Of a stretch of DNA of 33,218 nucleotides, positions 25,191-33,218 are shown piece after piece. Made by a program: the position numbers and the translations under genes. The first letter of the stretch is position 1, and the number at the start of each line of letters is the position of its first letter. Source of the DNA: Schleiferiaceae bacterium (GTDB taxonomy: Bacteria > Bacteroidota > Bacteroidia > Flavobacteriales > Schleiferiaceae); NCBI GenBank assembly GCA_028357285.1, contig JAOMWM010000012.1, forward strand, positions 1-33,218, written 5' to 3'. The notes below the pieces were generated by a model, which saw nothing but the letters and a program-made list of their open reading frames with translations, was not told the DNA's origin and searched no databases.

Positions 25191-25538
25191 CTACAGTACG
25201 TCTAAAAGCTTTTCTGCCGGACGCGCCACCACTGCACAATCGCCATTGACCACGATAGGACGTTCCATTAGTTTTGGATGTTCTATCATCGCTAGGATAA
25301 TTTCATCTTCGTCCAGTTCCAACGTTTTATATTCTTCCTTCCAAACGGCTTCATTCTTACGAACGAGGTCTATCGCATCCATATCTAATGCATCTAAAAC
25401 GCCCTCAAATTCTGCCGCACTCATGCTTTCCTCATCATTAAGGTATAGACGAATGGAATGTTGAACACCCTTTTCTTCCAGTAGTGCCAATGCTTCACGC
25501 GATTTCTGGCAACGTGGGTTATGGTAAATCGTAATCAT
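25191..25538 (-). CDS. ArsC-family (glutaredoxin-type arsenate reductase-like) protein
   Basis: A 115-residue thioredoxin-fold protein. C10 in HNPRCQKSREAL is the redox cysteine, and R60, R93 and R106 fall almost exactly at the three arginines (60, 94, 107) that bind arsenate in E. coli ArsC, so it may be a true arsenate reductase. No other ars gene is present and some family members (Spx, YffB types) have other roles, so the symbol is left open. The ATG lies 1 nt after the stop of the large T9SS gene, an unusual pairing that implies co-transcription. Confidence 0.85.
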   Translation of the reverse strand: MITIYHNPRCQKSREALALLEEKGVQHSIRLYLNDEESMSAAEFEGVLDALDMDAIDLVRKNEAVWKEEYKTLELDEDEIILAMIEHPKLMERPIVVNGDCAVVARPAEKLLDVL

Positions 25539-25539
25539 A

Positions 25540-28500
25540 TTAATAGGTTATGTGTAAGGTTCCTTCTTCTGAAGTGATGCCGCATCTATTCTCGGCTTCA
25601 ACTTGGTAAAAATACACTCCTGGAGTGAGAATTTGTCCGTCGTAATCTGCACCCCAATTAAATGTGGGCGCATTGGTTTCAAAAACCTTTATTCCCCAAC
25701 GATTAAACAAAATGACGTGGAATCGGTCCCAATCTTCATTCGTGTTAATGGTCCACCGATCGTTCACATTATCCCCATTCGGGGTGATGACGTTAGGTAC
25801 GGTAAAGGGTTCCTGAGCAAAGAAGATGTCATAAGTAGCTGTCAACGTATCTGAGGTACCGCAAATGCTGTCGTAACCAACAATCGAAATTTCATAAATG
25901 CCCGACTGTGCAATCTGTAGCGGATTAGCACTACCCTGATCCACACTATTGACCAGCCAACTGTGTCCCTGGTACACCGAATTGAATACAGGAATAAAAT
26001 CAACAGTTTCGTCCGAAGTACACTCTTCAGGATCGCTGATCATATTCAAATACGGTGGTAATCTAAAAAACAAGGTGTCCGTAAAGGATTGCACGACATT
26101 ACAGACCGTATCCACAGTGGTAAGGGTGATGACATTGTAGCCCGCCGAAGGAAGATTGGTGATCACCTGGGGGGTAGTAAATGTTGCGCCCGAAATGGTC
26201 CAATCCAAAATGCGATCCGTTACTAATATGGAGTCGCCGGCATGTATTAATTGGGCCGTAACGCCGCGAAGCGGATCACAGAAATCATAGGTATATGAGG
26301 TATACACAGAGTCGTAAGCTGGATTGACTTGAACCGTAAAGGTGGCTGTATCCCAAGTATCACAAATGGTATCGTGACCGATAACCTGTACAGGATAGGT
26401 ACCAGGCGAAGCGTATACATGACCTCCTTGAAGTGAGCTATTCGTGGTGGAGTTTCCATCCCCCCAATACACGGTATAATCCTGAACATTAATGCTAGAA
26501 TCTAGTATTGAAAATGTGTTAGGCAAGCAGAAGACGGGCGGATCGGGCTGCACGTAAACACGCGCATTCTGAACGTCCAGATCAATGACTGTGACCGCCA
26601 GGTTACAATTAGTAGAACCGTTGCTGCTAGCATATACATTGTTAGGGAAAGTAGGATACGTAGATGTTCCGCCACAACCGGCACAGACCGCCTGGAAAAT
26701 TCTACCCGTCCGGTCAAAACGAGAGGTACCTCCATCCACATGCTCGCGTCCCGTACCACCAAAGTAAGTGGCTAATCGCGGTGACTTCCAATCCGGATCT
26801 AACACTAAAAAATAAAAGTCCCTTCCGTCGGTAGTGGTTTGAAACGCATTCGCACTTAGCGCCATATCCTCAGTATTCCCCTCTGGATTGGGCGATCCGC
26901 CCCAACCGGAGAAATACGTATTACCGCAATCGTCCACCAGTAGTGCTGTAGGACTGACATCTACGGTAGCATGGGAGCTATCTCCCCAAACTGCAGTTTT
27001 AAGCTTGATGAAACCCGAATTCCCGTCCTGCTTGTAGCGCTGAAAATACTGTGCACTACCTGGCTGACCCCAAGTCAGCGAATCGGCCACTAATCCACCT
27101 TTGTGCTGACCTACTACGGTGACCACACTGGCCGTATCTGTTTCGCTGTGCGTCTCCACAAAGAAATGCTGATTGTAGCCACTGTCGGCCTGGACATCAA
27201 TGGCACTCATCACAAAGTTTACCGTACCTATACCCAACGGATCGAGATAGCCGGAAATCAGCAGTGCATCTTGATCGTTACTTGTTGGAATGCTATTATC
27301 ATAAGCTACGTTTAACCAACCCATGGCAAAAGAAGAATCCGTATTAGAACCAATGGAACCCGATGCGTAGAAGGGTGTGAATTTGAAGGACGGCGATGGA
27401 AAGTTAAGACCTTGCTTGTCCGAAAGAGCGATACTGTATAAAGCTTCATTGCCAGAGGTGCCGGCGTATGTGCTGGCCAATAGTTGGGTTAAGTCTCTAT
27501 TCAAAACACTAATGACTCCATCTTGACCGCCCTGATGGGAAGTTGAAGGCGCAATAGTTGGATACGAACTACTGAAAGTGCTGCTGACAAAGTATACCGC
27601 ACCGCCGTTGCGCTGGACTTCGATCTCGCCACGGAAACTATCGCCGTAATTAAAGCGTAAACTGTCATTGATGCCATCACTGCCGGCACCACCTATGTAA
27701 GTTGAACCGACTAGCTGATTACCTGCTGCATTTATTTTTGAAACAAATAGATCTGTACCCTGATTGAAGGTGTAATATTCTGCAGTGATAGAGGCTCCAC
27801 CCGCAAATGAAGTATCATATGCAGTCGCGGTCACTCCGAAATCATCTGAGCCCGTAGAACCTAAAATGTATACGTTACCGTTTTCGTCACAATCCATACT
27901 GTACGGCTGGTCTAGATTAGATCCACCGAGGTAGGTAGACCAAAGTAATTGGGAACCGTCAGAAGAAAATTTACTGATGGCCACATCAAAAATGCCCCCG
28001 TTGAAACTTAGATCAACCGCACCTAGAGTTGTAGGGTAACCTATTCCAAAAGCTATACCCCCACCAATAGCATTGCTGCTGTCGTCAAAGGTCGCTGTAT
28101 ACCCGAAGTTGTCTACGGAACTGCCCGTGTAGGTGCTGAAAATATAAATGGGGTCGATGATGAGCGGCTGGTCGCGTTGGAATCGGCCTAAATCGTAGCC
28201 CAAATTTCCATTTACCTCTTTGTAACGGGCCCGGACAGTACGCGACTCTTGAAGCGCATATGGCATCTCCTCCACAAGGGATCCAAACCGGGTCTGAAGG
28301 ATCAATTCTTTCCCCTTCACCTGCCAACCGTCTAATCCATGATAAGCAATAGAAATCTGTTCCGGATCAGCGCCTGCAGCAAGCTCCCAGTCAAACTTAA
28401 AACCACCGGCTGCTTCATATACCACTAAATCAATGCCGGGATATACATTCCGTGCGCGCACTTTATGAAACGACTGTACGCCTGAGCGCCAAAAATCTTG

Positions 28501-28827
28501 CTTACCCACAAAATAACTCAAGGGTGCATCATAAGGGTCTTCCCCAAACCAATGCATGGTTTGAGAAGCGTTAAAAACCATTGAAAAATGATGGTAATGG
28601 AGTGTATCTGAATAGTGGTGATGTTCGCCGATGTGCTCACTATGAAAATCTGAAGGATCTAAAACAGAAAGTACTAGAGAGTCTGGGGTTAGAAATAAGC
28701 TATTAGGGCCCAATTGGATTTTAAAGCTAAATGGCTCCTGCCATTGGCCTTCATTGTGCACAAAACCCTGCTGCGCCACCAAGGGTAACGTCCATATCAA
28801 GGCAAGAAAAAGTTTCCAATTGCGCAT
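25540..28827 (-). CDS. Large T9SS type B-sorted surface protein with SBBP-like propeller
   Basis: A 1095-residue exported protein. Signal peptide MRNWKLFLALIWTLPLVAQ; the ATG at 28825-28827 is preferred to an in-frame start 12 codons upstream. Residues about 20-235 resemble the Bacteroidota domain that precedes SBBP repeats (FVHNEGQWQ, YPGIDLVVYEAAGGFKFDW, PLIIDP). A beta-propeller-like stretch of SBBP-type repeats follows (STYLGGSNLDQPYSM, STYIGGAGSDGIND, STYAGTSGNEAL, TYFGGTGREHVDGG). One or two PKD-like modules come near residues 770-850 (YWGDGNSTTN, GHVYASPGTYPVQV). The last 88 residues (VPNVITPNGDNVND, FNRWGIKVFE, GVYFYQVEA) are the T9SS type B sorting domain. Function is presumably surface binding; the ligand is unknown. 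Confidence 0.88.
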   Translation of the reverse strand: MRNWKLFLALIWTLPLVAQQGFVHNEGQWQEPFSFKIQLGPNSLFLTPDSLVLSVLDPSDFHSEHIGEHHHYSDTLHYHHFSMVFNASQTMHWFGEDPYDAPLSYFVGKQDFWRSGVQSFHKVRARNVYPGIDLVVYEAAGGFKFDWELAAGADPEQISIAYHGLDGWQVKGKELILQTRFGSLVEEMPYALQESRTVRARYKEVNGNLGYDLGRFQRDQPLIIDPIYIFSTYTGSSVDNFGYTATFDDSSNAIGGGIAFGIGYPTTLGAVDLSFNGGIFDVAISKFSSDGSQLLWSTYLGGSNLDQPYSMDCDENGNVYILGSTGSDDFGVTATAYDTSFAGGASITAEYYTFNQGTDLFVSKINAAGNQLVGSTYIGGAGSDGINDSLRFNYGDSFRGEIEVQRNGGAVYFVSSTFSSSYPTIAPSTSHQGGQDGVISVLNRDLTQLLASTYAGTSGNEALYSIALSDKQGLNFPSPSFKFTPFYASGSIGSNTDSSFAMGWLNVAYDNSIPTSNDQDALLISGYLDPLGIGTVNFVMSAIDVQADSGYNQHFFVETHSETDTASVVTVVGQHKGGLVADSLTWGQPGSAQYFQRYKQDGNSGFIKLKTAVWGDSSHATVDVSPTALLVDDCGNTYFSGWGGSPNPEGNTEDMALSANAFQTTTDGRDFYFLVLDPDWKSPRLATYFGGTGREHVDGGTSRFDRTGRIFQAVCAGCGGTSTYPTFPNNVYASSNGSTNCNLAVTVIDLDVQNARVYVQPDPPVFCLPNTFSILDSSINVQDYTVYWGDGNSTTNSSLQGGHVYASPGTYPVQVIGHDTICDTWDTATFTVQVNPAYDSVYTSYTYDFCDPLRGVTAQLIHAGDSILVTDRILDWTISGATFTTPQVITNLPSAGYNVITLTTVDTVCNVVQSFTDTLFFRLPPYLNMISDPEECTSDETVDFIPVFNSVYQGHSWLVNSVDQGSANPLQIAQSGIYEISIVGYDSICGTSDTLTATYDIFFAQEPFTVPNVITPNGDNVNDRWTINTNEDWDRFHVILFNRWGIKVFETNAPTFNWGADYDGQILTPGVYFYQVEAENRCGITSEEGTLHITY

Positions 28828-28905
28828 AGTTAGCAAGATAGCTACTATCCTAACAGAATCCACCTCCTATTGTGCATTCAATAGACGCGATTGTTCAATG
28901 CTTTT

Positions 28906-30012
28906 TTAATATTCATCGGCATTCGCACTCTCACCTTGTTTCATTAAGAATGCTTTAAGGAATCGTTCGATATACCCATTCATCACGCCATCGACATCAG
29001 AGGTCTCCTCTGCCGTGCGCACATCTTTGACCAATTTATACGGGTGCATCACATAGTTACGGATCTGCGATCCCCACTCGATCTTCTTTTTACCCGCCTC
29101 AATCTCCGCACGTTTTGCATTACGTGCTTCAATCTCCATCTCGTACAACTGCGATTTCAAAAGCTGAATGGCCTTCTCCTTGTTCCCCAACTGCGAGCGC
29201 GTCTCTGTATTTTCAATGATAATGCCTGTAGGCTTGTGTCTTAATCGGACACCAGTCTCCACCTTATTCACGTTCTGACCACCCGCTCCTGAGGAACGGA
29301 AAGTATCCCAAGTAATGTCACTCATGTTGATCTTAATATCGATCGTATCATCCACTAATGGGAAGACATAAACCGAAACGAAACTGGTATGGCGCTTGGC
29401 ATTCGAATCAAACGGGGAAATACGTACGAGCCGATGCACACCATTTTCCCCTTTTAAAAAGCCAAATGCGAAATCACCTTCTACCTCTATTGTCACCGTT
29501 TTAATGCCCGCAACATCGCCTTCTTGAAGCACCAATTCCTTTGTCTTAAACCCTTGCTTTTCTGCGTACATCAAATACATACGCATTAGCATACTGGCCC
29601 AATCACAACTCTCTGTTCCTCCTGCTCCCGCGGTAATTTGCAGCACAGCACTCAGCTTATCTTCTTCGCCGCTGAGCATGTTTTTGAACTCCAATTCTTC
29701 GATCCAATCCTCGCAAGCTTGATACGCTTCTTGAACGTCACTTTCTTCGAGCTCGCCTTCTTTGTAAAACTCCAAACTCAGCTCTGCCTCACCGAACATT
29801 TTCACAGCCTTCTCATAGCCCTCCACCCAAAACTTCACACCACGTAGCGCTTTGAGAGTCACTTCAGCCTTTTTAGGATCGTCCCAAAACTCTGGTGAAG
29901 CCGTTTTCTCTTCTTCGTTTATGATGTGTATTCGTTTTTGCTCTAGGTTTAAATAACTTTCCAAGCGCTCCAAACGCTCACCCAAGGCTTTTATCTGTTC
30001 TGCTGTAACCAT
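28906..30012 (-). CDS. prfB: Peptide chain release factor 2
   Basis: A 368-residue class I release factor that reads UAA and UGA. The stop-codon recognition motif SPF is present in [10 protein letters not shown], and the catalytic GGQ is at 244-246 in [13 protein letters not shown]. The N-terminal helical domain runs in one frame from the ATG at 30010-30012; at the place of the E. coli programmed frameshift (TAT CTT TGA C) the codons here are TAT TTA AAC (residues 20-22), so no frameshift is needed. It is divergent from the threonine aldolase gene and upstream of the large T9SS gene on the same strand. Confidence 0.96.
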   Translation of the reverse strand: MVTAEQIKALGERLERLESYLNLEQKRIHIINEEEKTASPEFWDDPKKAEVTLKALRGVKFWVEGYEKAVKMFGEAELSLEFYKEGELEESDVQEAYQACEDWIEELEFKNMLSGEEDKLSAVLQITAGAGGTESCDWASMLMRMYLMYAEKQGFKTKELVLQEGDVAGIKTVTIEVEGDFAFGFLKGENGVHRLVRISPFDSNAKRHTSFVSVYVFPLVDDTIDIKINMSDITWDTFRSSGAGGQNVNKVETGVRLRHKPTGIIIENTETRSQLGNKEKAIQLLKSQLYEMEIEARNAKRAEIEAGKKKIEWGSQIRNYVMHPYKLVKDVRTAEETSDVDGVMNGYIERFLKAFLMKQGESANADEY

Positions 30013-30018
30013 AAGCTA

Positions 30019-30026
30019 CAAAGTTA
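30019..30026 (-). promoter_or_regulatory. -7 box almost at the prfB start codon
   Basis: The minus-strand octamer TAACTTTG (complement of 30019-30026) is an exact TAnnTTTG match whose last base is 6 nt before the A of the prfB ATG. The expected transcription start would be within 0-2 nt of the start codon. A -33 box is poor: a TTG lies 24 nt upstream rather than about 19. Confidence 0.48.
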
Positions 30027-30069
30027 AGCATCCCTTCTTATCTTCACGTACAATCTAAAGGATGCATTT

Positions 30070-31089
30070 ATGTTTACTGTTGACCTTCGCAGCGACACTG
30101 TTACTCGCCCCAGCGACGCGATGAAAAAAGCCATGATAGAGAGCCCCGTAGGCGATGATGTCCTTGGTGATGATCCGACAGTAATGCGTCTGGAATCCGT
30201 AATGGCAGAGCGCTTTGGTATGGACGGGTCGTTATTCTGTGTCTCTGGAACCCAAGCAAACCAGATTGCGCTCATGTCACACCTAAGCCCAGGTGACGAA
30301 GTGATTTGTCACCCGTATGCTCACATCTACAACTATGAGGGTGGAGGAATCGCGGCAAACGCGCACGCCTCTGTGGCCTTCACAGGAGATGATCGAGGCA
30401 TTATGCATCCGGAGGGTGTGCTTTCATGTTTGAAAGCAGATGACATACACTTCCCTAAATCCAGAGTTTTAGCGGTTGAAAATACCTCGAATAAAGGTGG
30501 AGGCACCTGCTACGAATGGGAGGAAATCGAAGCATTACGTGCAGTAGCGAGCAAAAGCGGCCTCCTGTTTCACCTTGATGGTGCACGACTCTATAATGCG
30601 TTAATCGCTAAAAACCATAGCGAAAGTGATTATGGCGCTGCCTTTGACTCTATATCCATTTGCTTATCAAAAGGGCTAGGCGCTCCTGTAGGATCTATAC
30701 TTTTAGGAAACGAAGCTTTTATCGCACATGCAAAGCGCATACGAAAACGGATCGGAGGAGGATGGAGACAGGCCGGGTTCTTGGCGGGTGCCGCATTGTA
30801 CGCCATGGAGCATAATGTAGAGCGATTAGCTATCGATCACGCTGCCGCTAGCGACATGGCTGTATTTTTACAATCCTTACCCTACATCAGCACAGTGATT
30901 TCGCCGGAGACTAATGTTTTGATTTTCGCACTTAATGAAGACCTCAACCAAGGTCGCTTCATCGCTGATTTAGCTGAAAAAGGAATAGGCATAAGTCAGA
31001 TGGGTCCCGGGAAATGCAGAATGGTATTTCACCTAGATATAACCGAAGCGCATATAAAAAAGGTCAAATCTGCCTTGAGTTCATTTTAG
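30070..31089 (+). CDS. Low-specificity L-threonine aldolase
   Basis: A 339-residue PLP-dependent fold-type I enzyme that splits threonine or allo-threonine into glycine and acetaldehyde. The N-terminal VDLRSDTVTRPSDAMKKAM is the family signature. HLDGARLYNA carries the PLP-binding Asp and Arg, and SKGLGAPVGS carries the Schiff-base lysine K201. Length is typical. The start is the ATG at 30070; the gene is divergent from prfB with a 57-nt gap. A small zinc-ribbon gene follows 14 nt after the stop and is probably co-transcribed. Confidence 0.94.
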   Translation: MFTVDLRSDTVTRPSDAMKKAMIESPVGDDVLGDDPTVMRLESVMAERFGMDGSLFCVSGTQANQIALMSHLSPGDEVICHPYAHIYNYEGGGIAANAHASVAFTGDDRGIMHPEGVLSCLKADDIHFPKSRVLAVENTSNKGGGTCYEWEEIEALRAVASKSGLLFHLDGARLYNALIAKNHSESDYGAAFDSISICLSKGLGAPVGSILLGNEAFIAHAKRIRKRIGGGWRQAGFLAGAALYAMEHNVERLAIDHAAASDMAVFLQSLPYISTVISPETNVLIFALNEDLNQGRFIADLAEKGIGISQMGPGKCRMVFHLDITEAHIKKVKSALSSF

Positions 31090-31103
31090 CCAGTGCTCGA
31101 CTG

Positions 31104-31268
31104 ATGGGGAAAGTTAAAACATGTCCACATTGCAACGAAGAACACGCTGTGATGTTCAGGGTGCAATACAAACCTGATAAAACGTGGTACTTCCTCTGTG
31201 AAGCATGCGTTCTTGAAGTAAAACCCAACAACAAGCACTATAGATACGGTGGCACTTGGAAAGGTTAA
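31104..31268 (+). CDS. Small zinc-ribbon protein, unknown function
   Basis: A 54-residue protein with two Cys pairs, CPHC (residues 7-10) and CEAC (33-36), forming a likely zinc ribbon around MFRVQYKPDKTWYFLC, and a C-terminal tail KPNNKHYRYGGTWKG. I recall proteins of similar length and tail in other bacteria, so it is likely conserved, but no function is known to me. The ATG at 31104, 14 nt after the aldolase stop, is preferred to an in-frame ATG at 31014 inside the aldolase gene, which adds residues with no sign of conservation. Confidence 0.78.
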   Translation: MGKVKTCPHCNEEHAVMFRVQYKPDKTWYFLCEACVLEVKPNNKHYRYGGTWKG

Positions 31269-31307
31269 GCCGTTCCAAATATTTTGAGCTAAAAAGGCAC
31301 GTAATCT

Positions 31308-31751
31308 TTACCCGCGTTGACTTCGAACCATATCATAAGTAGATGCAATTAATTCAAAGGAATAACCACGTCGTTGCAAAGCAGCCGTAAGTTTTACTTT
31401 AGTTTTCGACTCAAACCAGCGATCCACGAGATATAAAGCATTTGCTTCGACGGCACTCTGATCTACCTGTCTTAGAATACGGTCGATGGTCACCCTGGGT
31501 ATTCTGTGCTCCTGTAATCCCATTCGGATACGACGCGGAGCCCACTGCTTTTGATTTAACTTTCCGCGAGTATACGCTTCCGTGAAACGATACTCATCTA
31601 AAAAACTATCTTCCATTAGCTGAGCGATGACTTCCTCATGACGATCCCGAGGCAAGCCTAACTGTTGCAACTTTCGATCCACCTCAAAAGGACTTCGCTC
31701 CTGATAGGAGCAATAACGTTGTAGCCTTTGTAATGCTTCTGATGTTGTCAT
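31308..31751 (-). CDS. recX: Regulatory protein RecX
   Basis: A 147-residue RecX family member, a three-repeat helical protein that modulates RecA filament activity. Family pattern: ALQRLQRYCSYQERSPFEV, ELIDE-like SFLDEYRFTEAYTRGKLNQKQW, and the last repeat LTAALQRRGYSFELI. Size is at the short end of normal (about 150-170). It lies between the zinc-ribbon gene (convergent, 39-nt gap without a terminator) and the RNase E/G gene, 13 nt after a terminator hairpin. The neighbour recA is not in the window. Confidence 0.9.
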   Translation of the reverse strand: MTTSEALQRLQRYCSYQERSPFEVDRKLQQLGLPRDRHEEVIAQLMEDSFLDEYRFTEAYTRGKLNQKQWAPRRIRMGLQEHRIPRVTIDRILRQVDQSAVEANALYLVDRWFESKTKVKLTAALQRRGYSFELIASTYDMVRSQRG

Positions 31752-31764
31752 TCCATCAAATAAC

Positions 31765-31803
31765 GAAAAAACCCGAAGCTATCCTAAAGATGGCCTCGGG
31801 TTC
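31765..31803 (-). terminator. Intrinsic terminator after the RNase E/G gene, just before recX
   Basis: On the minus strand AACCCGAGGC pairs with GCUUCGGGUU (one G-U), extended by AUC/GAU around a short loop, and is followed by U residues (complement of 31765-31770). It lies 18 nt after the RNase stop and ends 13 nt before the recX ATG. Confidence 0.85.
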
Positions 31804-31821
31804 ATAATGATTATTCTGCGG

Positions 31822-33218
31822 TTAAAGTGATTTGTTGTCTTTATCCATTATTTTCCACTCTAGCATAGTGAATGCATCGCGGGGAACGACAATAATCTTT
31901 TTACGTAATTTCTTCTGCCAAGTCTTCTTGATACTGCCAAAAAGTCCTTTCGTTATATAAGCCTCGATGAACGGATGAACGTGTATATACACCTCACGTA
32001 AATCAATCTGGGCTAATTTTGAAGCCATTGCGTCAATAACCTGAATAGGTGCTTCTACCAAATTATCCGGGTTTTCTTCTCGAGTAGTTATGTTTGTCTC
32101 TGGTCGAACACGCTGACGCGTTAACTCCATCAAACCAAACTTTGTAATCGGAAGAATCTTGTGGCGAGCGCGGTCACGCTTCATTTCTTCGTGCATTTTC
32201 TCATACACCGCCTTACGATTCTCAGCACTATTCATGTCAATGAAATCGATCACTACAATACCTCCCATGTCTCTTAAGCGCAACTGACGCGCCACCTCAA
32301 CAGCGGAAAGTAAATTAACCTGAAGTGCATTGGATTCCTGATTGTCCGCAGTATTCGTGCGATTTCCTGAATTCACATCAACCACGTGCATAGCCTCAGT
32401 GTGCTCTATGATCAGGTACGCTCCTTTTGGCATGCTCACGCTTCGACCAAAGGCACCTTTAATCTGACGATCTACACTGGAGAACTGAAACAACGGCATT
32501 TGACCGCTGTACTCTTTCACCATTTTAGAAGCACCAGGTTTTATTTCATCAAGATAATCTTTCACCTCTTCGCACAATTCTTTGTTATCGATTGTGATCG
32601 AAGTGAATGATTCATTAAAGACATCACGCAAAAATGCGCTGGCCCTATTCATTTCACGGAAGATTCTCAGTGGCTTGTTAGAACGTTTAATACTCTTGTG
32701 GAGTTGCGCCCACTTGCGTACCAGGTTATCTAAATCTGACTGTAGTTCTTCTGCGCTCTGTCCTTTTGCGACAGTACGTATAATTACACCAAAGCCCTTT
32801 GGCTTGATGCTTCTGACCAATTTTTTGAGTCTATCTTTTTCATCACGTTCGCGAATCTTTTGACTCACACTTACGCGATTAGAAAAGGGAACTAATACTA
32901 CAAAACGTCCTGCTATGCTCAGCTCAGCTGTGATTCTAGGCCCTTTCGTTGAAATGGGCTCCTTCGTTATCTGTACGAGGATTTGATCACCTTGCTTTAG
33001 AACATCACCAATATTACCCTCCTTTTCAATGTTGGGCTCTGCTTTGAAATTGGTGATATTACTAAGTTGCTTGCCTTTGAGGGTGCGACGAAGATAGGTT
33101 TGCCAAGATTTTATCTGCGGGCCTAGATCGTGGTAATGGAGGAACGCATCCTTCTCATAACCAACATCTACGAACGCGGCATTCAGGCCGGTTGCCAGCT
33201 TTTTGACGGTGCCTAAAT
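31822..33218 (-). CDS. rng: Ribonuclease E/G family protein (N-terminus outside window)
   Basis: 464 visible residues of an RNase E/G-type endoribonuclease; the gene continues past the right edge. The S1 domain is at the start (GTVKKLATGLNAAFVDVGYEKDAFLHY after translation of 32869-33216). The catalytic region has GGIVVIDFIDM and KILPITKFGLMELTRQRVRP, with the metal-binding Asp residues. The Cys-Pro-x-Cys zinc link of E. coli RNase E and G is not seen after TRQR; the chain goes to NITTREENPDN and a KKLRKK-ending tail, which I believe is normal for Bacteroidota. A GTG at 32866-32868 is an internal valine, not a start. Ends at a terminator. Confidence 0.93.
   Translation of the reverse strand, partial: LGTVKKLATGLNAAFVDVGYEKDAFLHYHDLGPQIKSWQTYLRRTLKGKQLSNITNFKAEPNIEKEGNIGDVLKQGDQILVQITKEPISTKGPRITAELSIAGRFVVLVPFSNRVSVSQKIRERDEKDRLKKLVRSIKPKGFGVIIRTVAKGQSAEELQSDLDNLVRKWAQLHKSIKRSNKPLRIFREMNRASAFLRDVFNESFTSITIDNKELCEEVKDYLDEIKPGASKMVKEYSGQMPLFQFSSVDRQIKGAFGRSVSMPKGAYLIIEHTEAMHVVDVNSGNRTNTADNQESNALQVNLLSAVEVARQLRLRDMGGIVVIDFIDMNSAENRKAVYEKMHEEMKRDRARHKILPITKFGLMELTRQRVRPETNITTREENPDNLVEAPIQVIDAMASKLAQIDLREVYIHVHPFIEAYITKGLFGSIKKTWQKKLRKKIIVVPRDAFTMLEWKIMDKDNKSL

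Noticed and set aside
26200-28100. Recurring Gly-Gly/Ser-Thr-Tyr motifs in the large T9SS gene as a DNA repeat or CRISPR array
   Set aside because: They are protein-level SBBP-type repeats with diverged DNA, no constant spacers; no CRISPR array is seen anywhere in the window.
32866-32868. GTG as start of the RNase E/G gene
   Set aside because: The frame stays open to the right edge at 33216 and the upstream codons encode a recognisable S1 domain, so it is an internal valine.
1-33218. Mobile elements, prophage, toxin-antitoxin or defence genes
   Set aside because: Every sizeable frame is explained by housekeeping, envelope or secreted proteins; no transposase, integrase, nuclease-helicase cluster or terminal repeats were found.

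Overview
The window reads as a chromosomal segment of a Bacteroidota bacterium, most likely a marine-type member of the order Flavobacteriales. Three predicted secreted proteins end in type IX secretion (T9SS) sorting domains. Promoter-like sites match the Bacteroidota -7 box TAnnTTTG, and start codons lack clear Shine-Dalgarno sequences. A mevalonate-pathway gene pair and a coaX / outer-membrane protein / lptC / CNNM / PpiD neighbourhood are also typical of flavobacteria. The genus cannot be fixed from the sequence alone.

Layout. Positions 1-4183 (+) hold the cell-elongation operon mreC (cut by the window edge), mreD, mrdA and rodA, with overlapping stop and start codons; it ends at a perfect 30-nt palindrome. 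Positions 4263-12260 (-) hold an envelope block, transcribed coaX, beta-barrel protein, TPR protein, (terminator), lptC, small membrane protein, CNNM/CBS protein, SurA/PpiD chaperone. A tRNA-Phe (+) with its own promoter and terminator follows, then a T9SS cargo gene (-) with a duplicated beta-rich module. Positions 14109-19624 (+) carry a small coiled-coil protein, a pirin, HMG-CoA reductase with a GHMP kinase, and a PKD-containing T9SS type B protein. Positions 19628-22189 (-) are adk, obg, a PAP2 phosphatase and fluoride channel crcB. Then come manC (+), fumC (-), a 57-aa membrane protein (+), and a minus-strand run prfB, a 1095-aa T9SS type B protein and an ArsC-family protein. The window closes with threonine aldolase plus a zinc-ribbon protein (+), recX (-), and RNase E/G (-, cut by the right edge).

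Most of this is housekeeping and envelope biology: wall elongation (MreCD, PBP2, RodA), outer-membrane assembly (LptC, PpiD, beta-barrel protein), surface secretion cargo, isoprenoid precursor synthesis, nucleotide and sugar-nucleotide supply, and translation and RNA turnover. I see no CRISPR array, insertion sequence, phage gene, toxin-antitoxin pair or defence island, and I do not claim a new multi-gene system.

The points most worth checking are: terminator-like hairpins only 6-25 nt ahead of the next same-strand start codon at three junctions (obg, lptC, recX); an Asp-to-Val change in a normally conserved CoaX motif; a prfB without the programmed frameshift and with a -7 box almost on its start codon; several small conserved-looking proteins of unknown role; and a 16-bp perfect hairpin next to a second terminator behind the tRNA.
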